Shown: positions 1 to 8,913 of the stretch, piece after piece
How positions within the stretch are numbered: the first letter of the stretch is position 1
Layout: every line of letters starts with the position of its first letter
Assembly: GCF_900176165.1 (NCBI RefSeq)
Contig: NZ_FWWU01000009.1
Span: 2,977,001 to 3,041,000 of the forward strand
Origin: Deinococcus hopiensis KR-140
GTDB taxonomy: Bacteria; Deinococcota; Deinococci; Deinococcales; Deinococcaceae
Length of the DNA stretch: 64,000 nt
Direction: 5' to 3'
The notes under the pieces: generated by a model
The model's input: the letters and a program-made list of their open reading frames with translations, nothing else
The model's database searches: none
What the model was told of the DNA's origin: nothing
Program-made: the position numbers and the translations under genes

Positions 1-609
1 GCCCCCACCGGCACGACGCTGCGCAGCGTCAAGCCTGAGCGGGTGCAGGGCTTTGTGGACTCGGTGCTGACGAGCAGCCTGCCCGTGGTGGTCAGCGTGG
101 CCTCCCCCGCGGGTGACAGCCTGCCGCGTTACGAGCTCACCCCCACCGAGGCGTCGGTCCGGGGACCGGGACGTCTGGTAACGGGGGTGGCCCGGGTGGT
201 GGCCAGTCCGGTGACGCTGGAGCCCGGTGAGGAGCGGGAAGTCCTGCTGATTCCCCTGGACGAGACGGGCCGCCCGGTGGAGGGGGTAACCCTGACGCCC
301 TCGGCCGTCCGGGTCCGCCGCCTCGACGCGGGCACCCTGCCGGTGGCCGAGCTCCCCGTCGTCCTGACCCCCCCACCGGTAACGCTGCGGGTCACGGCGG
401 CGCGCCTCACACCCGCGCGGGTCCGCGTCGTCGCTCCGCCGGAGGTGCTCACGCGGTTGCGGGAGGTGCGGGGCACCGCCGCTTACCATGAGGGCACCTA
501 CACTGCGCCAGTGACCCTGAGGCTCGCGGCGGGCGCCCAGGCGCTCGAGCCCGTACGGGTGGAGCTGACCGTCGTGCGGCAGGTGACCCCGGCCCCCCAG
601 GCCCCGTGA
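1..609 (+). CDS. cdaR: YbbR-like domain protein CdaR (5' end outside window)
   Basis: The open frame runs in from the left edge (first codons A-P-T-G-T-T-L-R) to TGA at 607-609, so only the C-terminal 202 residues are present. The text is beta-rich with repeated P-V-T-L and V-R-V-type strands, as in tandem YbbR domains. In other bacteria CdaR is an extracytoplasmic, membrane-anchored regulator of the diadenylate cyclase CdaA; the anchor and cdaA would lie upstream. The yqeK, LCP and rsfS genes that follow fit a conserved envelope/nucleotide cluster. Identification rests on domain style plus context and is fairly secure; the regulatory role is inferred from the family. Confidence 0.75.
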   Translation, partial: APTGTTLRSVKPERVQGFVDSVLTSSLPVVVSVASPAGDSLPRYELTPTEASVRGPGRLVTGVARVVASPVTLEPGEEREVLLIPLDETGRPVEGVTLTPSAVRVRRLDAGTLPVAELPVVLTPPPVTLRVTAARLTPARVRVVAPPEVLTRLREVRGTAAYHEGTYTAPVTLRLAAGAQALEPVRVELTVVRQVTPAPQAP

Positions 610-670
610 GCGGCCCTTTCATCGCCTTGGCGCGCGTCTCCTTGGGAAGACACCGCCAGTTTCTGAAGCC

Positions 671-711
671 CCGCTCAAGGTGCGCCGGTCAGGATGGCGC
701 GCCTTGAGCGG
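671..711. promoter_or_regulatory. Inverted repeat upstream of the yqeK promoter
   Basis: CCGCTCAAGG (671-680) is perfectly repeated in inverse as CCTTGAGCGG (702-711), and the pairing extends inward through GCGCC/GGCGC with a loop of roughly ten bases. It ends three bases before the -10 element at 715-720, so it covers the expected -35 position. It may be an operator or the terminator of the cdaR transcript; there is no T-run, which slightly favours an operator. Confidence 0.45.
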
Positions 712-714
712 GGG

Positions 715-727
715 TATAGTAAACGTC
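715..727 (+). promoter_or_regulatory. -10 element for a leaderless transcript upstream of yqeK
   Basis: TATAGT at 715-720 fits the Deinococcus TANNNT -10 pattern and is followed by exactly seven bases and then ATG at 728. No convincing -35 is visible; the -35 window lies inside the inverted repeat. The transcript would start at or very near the A of ATG 728. Confidence 0.55.
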
Positions 728-760
728 ATGGTGTGGCGCATGACCCACATAGTCCAATGA
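728..760 (+). CDS. 10-codon leaderless leader ORF coupled to yqeK
   Basis: ATG 728 opens a ten-residue frame (MVWRMTHIVQ) ending in TGA at 758-760. That stop overlaps the yqeK ATG at 757-759 in an ATGA junction. The ATG lies seven bases after a TATAGT -10, so it would be the first codon of the mRNA. yqeK itself has no clear Shine-Dalgarno, so ribosomes finishing the small ORF could re-initiate on yqeK. This is inference from geometry; the peptide has no recognised relatives. Confidence 0.45.
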   Translation: MVWRMTHIVQ

Positions 761-1391
761 TTGCCGAGCGCCCCGATCTGCGGCACCCCCTGGCCGACCT
801 TGCCGACTGGGATGAGCGCGTGCGGCTGATGGTGCGGCCCCGCCGCTACGATCATGTGCTGCGCGTGGCAGACCTCGCGTGCCGCATCGCACGCGCGGCC
901 GGGATCGACGAGGCCCGGGCCTACGCGGCTGGGCTGCTGCACGACATTGCCCGGGACCTGCCCGATACCGAACTGCTGCGCCTCGCGCCGCCCGAGTGCG
1001 CCATCGACCTCGCGCATCCCCTCGCCCTGCACGGGCGCGCAGCCCGCACATTGCTGGAGCGCTGGGGCTACGCGGACCCGGTCGTCCTCGAAGCTGTGGA
1101 GGACCACACCACTGGCCCGCGCGGCGGTAACCCGGTCTCGGCCTGCGTGTACGTGGCCGACGTCTCCGAGCCCGGCCGAGGCGTGAACGAGGACATCCGC
1201 GAACTTGCGCTCTGCGACCTGGAAGCGGCCCTGAGCCGCGCCATCGTCTCCAAGGTCACCTACCTGCAGGGGCGGGGCATCCGGGTACATCCCCGCACGC
1301 TGCGGTCCTACCACGCGCTGCCCTGCGTCGGGCAGGACGGCTCCGTGCCGGACGCGCCCCGGCTGCCCCAGCCCGACCGTCACCCCGCGCC

Positions 1392-1395
<4 letters not shown>
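757..1395 (+). CDS. yqeK: HD-domain phosphohydrolase YqeK (putative symmetrical Ap4A hydrolase)
   Basis: 212 residues from ATG 757, close to the usual ~190 of YqeK. The HD metal-site pattern is visible: an upstream histidine in RYDHVLRVADLA, the HD pair in AGLLHDIARDL, and later histidines in HPLALHGRAA and AVEDHTTG. Family members split diadenosine tetraphosphate symmetrically into two ADP. An in-frame GTG/ATG further upstream (694) would add 21 residues across the promoter and is rejected. The 3' end overlaps the LCP gene by ATGA. The usual neighbour nadD is absent, but rsfS two genes downstream keeps the typical yqeK-rsfS synteny. Confidence 0.85.
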
Positions 1396-2713
<1,318 letters not shown>

Positions 2714-2717
<4 letters not shown>

Positions 2718-3118
2718 CCCAGAGTAACGATCCCCACTTTCCCCAGATTCAGCAGCAACTGCGCGCCATCGTGGACGCGGCCCGCGAGCGCCGCGCCGAG
2801 GACGTGGTGGTGCTCGACCTCACCGACGTCTCCTCCACCCTCGAATACTTCGTGATCTGCACCGCCACCGCCGGCCTGCAGCTCAACGCCGTGCAGGAAA
2901 ACATCCGCGAGAAAGCCCAGGAGGCCGGGCTCCCCCGCCCAAGCGTCGAGGGCCCCAGCGAACGCTGGCTGCTGCTGGCGTTTGGCGGCAGCGTCGTGGT
3001 CCACATCATGACCAAAGACGCCCGCGAGTACTACGACCTTGAAGGCCTGTGGAGCGACGCCCGCGTGCTGAGCTTTCCCGACACCCACTCCACCCAGACG
3101 GCGGACAGAACAGTGTGA
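2714..3118 (+). CDS. rsfS: Ribosome silencing factor RsfS
   Basis: 134 residues. Family signatures are DVVVLDLTDVSSTLEYFVIC near residues 27-46, followed by VEGPSERWLLLAFG and VVHIMTKDAREYYDLEGLW. RsfS binds ribosomal protein L14 and blocks joining of the 50S and 30S subunits in starvation. The start ATG overlaps the LCP stop codon. It is the last gene of the cdaR-to-rsfS run; a 90-base gap with its own promoter separates it from the response regulator. Confidence 0.92.
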
Positions 3119-3173
3119 GGCGGCTTTCAGCCACCCACTTTTTCTGCCGACGTCTGAAAGCGCACCGCTTCCC

Positions 3174-3204
3174 CTGACACTCGCCTGACGTGTGGGCCGA
3201 CAAT
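3174..3204 (+). promoter_or_regulatory. Candidate promoter of the two-component operon
   Basis: CTGACA (3174-3179, five of six matches to TTGACA) is separated by 19 bases from GACAAT (3199-3204). GACAAT lies eight bases before ATG 3213, so the transcript would be nearly leaderless. The long spacer lowers confidence. Confidence 0.35.
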
Positions 3205-3212
3205 AAAACGTG

Positions 3213-3898
<686 letters not shown>

Positions 3899-3902
<4 letters not shown>

Positions 3903-4903
3903 TGGAGGCCCTGCCCCTGACGCAGCCCTTGTCCGACGCCTGGATGGACGCCCTGCCTCAGGCGGTCTTGCTGTTTCGCGGCGGCGCGGGCCGCACGGAG
4001 GCCCCCACCGTCACGCGGGTCAACGCGGCGGCCGTGCGCCTGTGGGGCGTTACGCAAGACCGCGCCGCCGGACGTCCCCTGCTGGAAGTGGTGCGGCGGC
4101 ACACCCTGGAAGCCCTGACCGAGCGCGGCGGCGAGCTGGAGCTGGAGGTGGGTGGGCGAACCCTGCGCTGCACCGCCACCCGCGCCGAACCCGGTCCCTC
4201 CGGTTCGGAGGCCGAGGGCGCGCTGATCGTGGAGGACATCACCGAGCACCGCCGCCGGGAAGCCGAACTGCGGGAGGCCACGGCGGTGCTCTCGCACGAG
4301 TTCCGCACACCCGTGACTGGCCTGCGCGGTGTGCTGGAGGCACTGGAATACGACATGCCCCCGGACCTCGCGCAGAATTTCGTGCGGCAGGGGCTGCAGG
4401 AAGTCGAGCGCCTCGCCCGGCTTGTGGAAGACCTCGCCGTGGGATTTCGGCCCACCCGCGCCCGCACGCTGGCCCTGGCCGAGGCCTTTGCCCGCGCCGA
4501 GCGCCTGCTGCGCCCCGAACTGAGTGCGCGCCAGACCACCCTGACCTTCGGCGCGGACCACCTCGTGCGGGCAGACCCCGACAAGTTGCTGCAGGTGCTG
4601 CTCAACCTCGTGGAAAACGCCCTAAAATACGGCCCGCCCGGCCACAGCGTCGAGGTCCAGACCAGCGTGCGCGGCACCTGGGTGGAGGTGGCTGTGCTGG
4701 ACGAGGGCCCACCCCTGGAAGACGCGGGCAGCCTCTTCCGGGCCCACACGCGGGGACAGGGTGCGACGGGTCAGGGCAGCGGCATGGGCCTGTATATCGT
4801 CCGCAGCATCGTGCAGGGCTGGGGCGGTCAGGCCTGGGCCGAGCGCCAGGGCGAGCGCAATGCCTTTTGCTTCACGTTACCGGGCGGTGTGGGCATCGGC
4901 TGA
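3899..4903 (+). CDS. Soluble PAS-containing sensor histidine kinase (PhoR-like)
   Basis: 334 residues starting at ATGATG that overlaps the response-regulator stop. No membrane segment is visible. A PAS-like region (~13-115) precedes the HisKA H-box with His133 (VLSHEFRTPVTGLRG). The HATPase has the N-box around Asn240 (LLNLVENALKYG) and the G2 box GQGSGMGLYIVRS. The G1 box reads VLDEGPPLEDAG instead of the usual DxGxG, a noteworthy deviation. The absence of transmembrane helices implies a cytosolic signal or a partner protein. A strong hairpin terminator follows. Confidence 0.88.
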
Positions 4904-4918
4904 GTCGTACCGGCAGAA

Positions 4919-4978
4919 AACCGACACACGGCGCGCCGCCCCGGATGTTTTCCTGGGGCGGCGCGCCGTGTGTCGGTT
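4919..4978. terminator. Perfect 24-bp hairpin between convergent genes
   Basis: Arms 4919-4942 and 4955-4978 are perfectly complementary (core CCGACACACGGCGCGCCG and its inverse) around a 12-base loop. It sits between the kinase stop at 4903 and the stop of the convergent gene at 4991. Flanking A and T residues are short, so it probably serves both directions. Confidence 0.75.
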
Positions 4979-4990
4979 CTGCGCGGGCGT

Positions 4991-5371
4991 TTAGCGGCGG
5001 GGGCCGTCGGTGGGGCCGCCGAGGTGAACTTCGGTGCGCGGCTCGGGAGCGCGGCGACCCGTCAGGCCCAGCAGGCCCAGCAGACCCAGCAGGCCCCAGG
5101 GAAAGCCCTGGCGCTCGTTGCCGGGGACGCCGTCACTCTCGCTGGGCGTGGTAACCGCGTCGTTTGCCGTCGTGCCGCTGGTCGTATCGGTGGTCGTCGT
5201 GGTGTCGGTGGTCGCAGCGTCGGTGGTGCCAGCGTCGGTGGTTCCCGCCGCGTCCGTCGTGCTCGTGTCCGTGGTGCTCGTGGACGTGGAGGTGTCGTCA
5301 GTCTGGGCGGTGGCCGTCACGGGCGCGGCCACGAGGGCCAGGGCGAGCAGCAGTTTCTTGGCGTGGGTCAT
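4991..5371 (-). CDS. Secreted Thr/Asp-rich protein with C-terminal WGxxGxxGxxG anchor
   Basis: 126 residues. A signal peptide covers about 1-22 (KKLLLALALVAAPVTATA). Residues ~23-78 are low-complexity Thr/Ser/Asp/Ala. Then comes FPWGLLGLLGLLGLTGRR and a 20-residue Pro/Arg-rich tail. A tryptophan-led glycine-periodic hydrophobic stretch capped by arginines resembles the WGxxGxxG class of C-terminal sorting segments. The protein probably displays a flexible stalk outside the membrane. AGGAG is well placed before the ATG. The DUF2382 gene lies 63 bases upstream on the same strand, so they may be co-transcribed. No function is known. Confidence 0.75.
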   Translation of the reverse strand: MTHAKKLLLALALVAAPVTATAQTDDTSTSTSTTDTSTTDAAGTTDAGTTDAATTDTTTTTDTTSGTTANDAVTTPSESDGVPGNERQGFPWGLLGLLGLLGLTGRRAPEPRTEVHLGGPTDGPRR

Positions 5372-5434
5372 GGGGGTTCTCCTGAAGCGTCGGGGGAGGT
5401 ACGCGCCGCCCTGGGGCGGCGCGTACCCGGGGCG

Positions 5435-6346
5435 TTACTTGTCGTTGCGGCGCAGCTCGTCGTCCGTGAGGGCGGCGTCGCCCGTCACGCGGACTTCGCC
5501 GGTCTGGTTCACGTCCAGCACCTCGCGGCCCACCGTCTCGGTGACGGTCTGCTGCTCGGTCACGGCGCGCTTGCCGATCTCGACCTCCTCGGTCACGAAG
5601 GCCTGCTTCTGCACGTCCACGCGCTCGGCCTCCAGCTCCACCCGTACCGTCTCGCTGCCGCTGCTCAGGGACACGTCGCCGTCCACCGGGCGGGCGTCGG
5701 TGACGGCGTGGCGCTCGATGACGATCTCTTCACGCTGCACGGGCACATTCACGGTCTCGGTGTGGGTCTCCACGTGCTTGCCGATCTGCACCTGGCCGGC
5801 GAGGTAACGCTCCTTGTTCACCGAAAGGCGCTCTTCAAGCAGACGCAGGCGCTCGGGCGTCTTGAACATGCGGTCAGCGGTGTCCTCGTCGCGGTAGTCG
5901 TAGCGCGCCTGGGTACCGGTATCCGCCACCGTACTCGCGGTGCCCACGCCGGTTCCCTGCAACACGCGCTCGCCATCCCCAGCAGACGCCTCACCGCGCA
6001 GGACGCGCTCGTCGCTGCTCTGGACGTCAAAGGTGTAGTCCTCGTCGTGGCTGTAGCGGTGCAGGCCTGCGAGCTGACCGCTCGTCAGCTCGTCGAAATA
6101 AACGCTGTCGTCCTCCAGGCGTACCAGGCCGATGGGCACGATGTAGGCCCCCTCGGTGCTGCCGCCATCCGTGTCGACAAGCAGGTAGCGGATCTTGCCC
6201 TGATCGTCGTCGACGAGGACGTCGCGCACCGTGCCAATACGCTGGCCACCCCCAATGTATGCCGTGGACCCCACAGGGTTGTAGGTCCCCTGGAAGTCGT
6301 CGGTGTGCCTGCTGGAAATCTCGGACAGTCTATGTAGGTGTGACAT
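5435..6346 (-). CDS. PRC-barrel and DUF2382 (YsnF/AvaK) domain stress protein
   Basis: 303 residues. The N-terminal ~20-90 is a PRC-barrel (GTVRDVLVDDDQGKIRYLLV). The C-terminal ~150-290 is DUF2382, with repeated RLRLLEERLSVNKER, VPVQREEIVIERH and VEIGKRAV-type strands. Such proteins are common and often stress-induced in Deinococcus; their biochemical role is unknown. AAGGAG lies five bases before the ATG at 6346. A roughly 100-base AT-richer leader and a candidate promoter lie upstream, divergent from phoU. Confidence 0.85.
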   Translation of the reverse strand: MSHLHRLSEISSRHTDDFQGTYNPVGSTAYIGGGQRIGTVRDVLVDDDQGKIRYLLVDTDGGSTEGAYIVPIGLVRLEDDSVYFDELTSGQLAGLHRYSHDEDYTFDVQSSDERVLRGEASAGDGERVLQGTGVGTASTVADTGTQARYDYRDEDTADRMFKTPERLRLLEERLSVNKERYLAGQVQIGKHVETHTETVNVPVQREEIVIERHAVTDARPVDGDVSLSSGSETVRVELEAERVDVQKQAFVTEEVEIGKRAVTEQQTVTETVGREVLDVNQTGEVRVTGDAALTDDELRRNDK

Positions 6347-6459
6347 ATGCGCTCCTTTGGTCCGCGGGTCGCGGCTTTTGTTTCGTCCGCCATTGTGATC
6401 TTTTGTTGCTGTCTTCCCCTAAGAACTCTGCCAACTTTTGATAAAGCCAAACTCGGCAC

Positions 6460-6489
6460 AATATGAACTAAAGATTGAATAAATGTCAC
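6460..6489 (-). promoter_or_regulatory. Candidate promoter for the DUF2382 gene
   Basis: On the minus strand GTGACA (6484-6489, five of six matches to TTGACA) is followed after 18 bases by CATATT (6460-6465). It lies in the locally AT-rich divergent spacer 6347-6595 and would give a leader of about 105 bases ending in a good ribosome binding site. Confidence 0.35.
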
Positions 6490-6595
6490 AGCAGAAGTTG
6501 ATTGGAGGCAAGGTCGAGCGGCAACCTGCACGTGAGCTGACGTTCCCCTGACCCTCATCCCCAGCGGAGATGCTACGTTCGTCCCTGGAGACCCC

Positions 6596-7240
6596 ATGCG
6601 CGAAGCCCTCGAAACCGATCTGCGTGCCGTTCTGAACGGTGCCCTGAATATGCTGGGCACAGTGGAGCAGATGCTCCCCATTGCGGGCGACGTCCTGCTG
6701 CACGGACGCGCCGAGCGTTTGCCGGAGATCCGGGCGATGGACCGCGAGGTGGACGCGCAGGAAGCCCAAATCGAGGCCGAGTGCCTGCGGATCATCGCGC
6801 TGCATCAGCCCGTCGCGCGGGACCTGCGCTTGATTGCGTTGATTCTCAAGAGCCTCAGCGACATTGAGCGCATGGGCGACTACGCTGTGCACGTGGCCGA
6901 AGACGGCTCTGAACTCGCGCAGCAACCCGCTCTGAAGCGCTACGTCAGCCTGACCCGGATGCTGGAACGCCTGGGCGAGATGAGTCAGAACCTGCGCACC
7001 GCCATTGCCGACCGCGACGTGACCCGCGCCGAGGCCACCTTGCAGATGGACGATGAGGTGGACGACCTGTACGAGCAGATTCAGCGCGAGCTGGTCACCT
7101 ACATGCTCGAAGACCCGCGCAACATCTCCAAGGCCCTGATGCTGATGCGGGTGGGCCGCAGCCTGGAGCGCATCGGCGACCACATGGAAAACGTTGCCGA
7201 GCGCGTACGCTACTGGGTCACCGGCCAGCGCGAGGGGTAG
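6596..7240 (+). CDS. phoU: Phosphate signalling protein PhoU
   Basis: 214 residues, the standard PhoU length with two three-helix repeats. Diagnostic blocks are EIRAMDREVDAQEAQIE, DLRLIALILKSLSDIERMGDYAVH in the first half, and the matching ALMLMRVGRSLERIGDHMENVAERV in the second. The paired E/D-R-x-G-D-H motifs are the metal-cluster sites. PhoU links the Pst transporter to PhoR and dampens the phosphate response. GGAG precedes the ATG by seven bases. No pst genes are in the window, but the PhoB/PhoR-like pair lies about 1.7-3.4 kb upstream. Confidence 0.92.
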   Translation: MREALETDLRAVLNGALNMLGTVEQMLPIAGDVLLHGRAERLPEIRAMDREVDAQEAQIEAECLRIIALHQPVARDLRLIALILKSLSDIERMGDYAVHVAEDGSELAQQPALKRYVSLTRMLERLGEMSQNLRTAIADRDVTRAEATLQMDDEVDDLYEQIQRELVTYMLEDPRNISKALMLMRVGRSLERIGDHMENVAERVRYWVTGQREG

Positions 7241-7292
7241 GCCCAGCTCCCTCCACAGCGGCTTATGCTGCGGGGCAAGGAGGCCCACGTCC

Positions 7293-8840
7293 ATGTCCCG
7301 AATTCCCTTTCTGCTCCCCACGGCCTTGGCCCTTACGGGAACGCTGGCCCTGTCTGGCCTGATGGGCCTCGCCTCGGCCCGGCAGGACAAGGCCCCGCCC
7401 ATCAAGACCACCGCCCACACCTGCGGCAAATACACCGTGAAGCTCTCCGAAAACGGCTTCGACGATCCGCCGGACAAGATCAGCCTGGTCCAGGGAGGCC
7501 GCGCGGCGATCACGTTGACCGACACCTCGGTGGAGTTCCAGGGTTGCCGTGACCTGACGGGCGACGGCGTGCCCGAAGTGATCCTCGCGCAGTTCAGTGG
7601 CGGTGCGCACTGCTGCTTTGTCCATTCCGTGTATTCGCTGACCGCGCCGCCCCGCCTGCTGCTGCGGGCCAACAGCGCCCATACCGAGGAACTCGGAACC
7701 GCGCAGCTGGACGCCCGGGGACCACTGGAGCTGATCGGCAACGACTGGAGATTTGCCTACGCCTACGGCCTGAGCTTTGCGGAAAGCCCGGCGCTACCCC
7801 TGGTGTACGCCTACCGGGGCGGGCGCTATGTGGACGACACCCTGCGTTTTCCCCAATTCGTGCTGGGCAGCACCACGCGCGGCGGGGAGGAGGACGAACC
7901 CTCGGGCGGCACGTACCTGGCGGAATACGGCACGCTGCTGCTGCTGGGCAAGGCGGCCGAGGCAGACCGCTACCTGCGCTCCATTCCGGCCGAGTACCGC
8001 CGCTGGTTGGAAAACTACGCGCCTGATATCCGGCAGGACCTGAGCAGTGCGGGAATGGAAGACTGGGCGCTCCGCGCGGCAGTTCCCGAAAACGGCGCCG
8101 CCTACGGGATCGGCGGGGCCTTCAGCGCGCCGGGGCAGCGGGAGTACCTCACGCTCGTGCGCGAGGGGAGCACCGGGGCCGCCCTGCGCCTCTTCCGCTC
8201 CCAGGGCGAGAAGATCGTGGGCAGCGCCGCGCTTGCCACCTTTGCTGGAGCGTTTCCCCCCCAGAGTGCAGACGGCTGGAACTGGAACGTATTGCCCCGC
8301 TTTACCGTGCGCCGGGCCAGTGGCCGTGACGACGCCGTGCTGGAGGACCGTTCGTCCGGGAGCACCCGCTACCTCACCTACCGGATGGGGCAGGGCCGTG
8401 CGGCTCGGCTGGACAACGACCCCCTCGCCGTGGCGGCTGGCCTGTTGGGGGACCTGAGCACCGTGGCGGGGCGCGTGGCGGCCCAGTACAAGAAGGTGCC
8501 CCGCAACGCCGAGCAGCGCGCCGAGGGGGTGCGCCGCATCGACGCCGCCGTCGCCCGCGCCCAGCCCTGGATGAAACTCAGCGCCGCGCCCCCGAACCTG
8601 CGCAAGCTGGGCAATTTCAGTGTGTACGCGGTGGAGGTCAGCCGCGAGGACGCGAACACGGCCCTGGTCGCCGGAACGGTGGACCTGGGCCTGACCACCG
8701 CGAAGCAGGCGTACGAATACATCGACGCCACCCGACAGACCTTTGCCATCTTTCTCGAAAAGCGTGGGGGGCGCTGGACAGTGACGAAGTGGCAGCTCAC
8801 GCCCCGCCAGGGCGAGGTGCCAAACGGCTGGAAGGAGTGA
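7293..8840 (+). CDS. Secreted protein of unknown function
   Basis: 515 residues from ATG 7293, chosen because AAGGAGG lies just upstream and because it gives a clean signal peptide (residues ~1-30, ending near GLASARQ). Residues ~85-110 hold a DLTGDGVPEVIL segment like the calcium-loop FG-GAP type, followed by the cysteine-containing GGAHCCFVHSVYSL. The rest has alternating charged helices and short strands and matches no family I recognise. A related DxTGDGxPE segment occurs in the secreted protein at 42041-42625. It follows phoU by about 50 bases and could share its transcript. Confidence 0.7.
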   Translation: MSRIPFLLPTALALTGTLALSGLMGLASARQDKAPPIKTTAHTCGKYTVKLSENGFDDPPDKISLVQGGRAAITLTDTSVEFQGCRDLTGDGVPEVILAQFSGGAHCCFVHSVYSLTAPPRLLLRANSAHTEELGTAQLDARGPLELIGNDWRFAYAYGLSFAESPALPLVYAYRGGRYVDDTLRFPQFVLGSTTRGGEEDEPSGGTYLAEYGTLLLLGKAAEADRYLRSIPAEYRRWLENYAPDIRQDLSSAGMEDWALRAAVPENGAAYGIGGAFSAPGQREYLTLVREGSTGAALRLFRSQGEKIVGSAALATFAGAFPPQSADGWNWNVLPRFTVRRASGRDDAVLEDRSSGSTRYLTYRMGQGRAARLDNDPLAVAAGLLGDLSTVAGRVAAQYKKVPRNAEQRAEGVRRIDAAVARAQPWMKLSAAPPNLRKLGNFSVYAVEVSREDANTALVAGTVDLGLTTAKQAYEYIDATRQTFAIFLEKRGGRWTVTKWQLTPRQGEVPNGWKE

Positions 8841-8913
8841 AGGGCCAGGCTTCCGGTCCCCGTTGCGCAGGACACAGCGCAGCCCCTCGACCTCCGCTGC
8901 CAGCGCCACCTCT

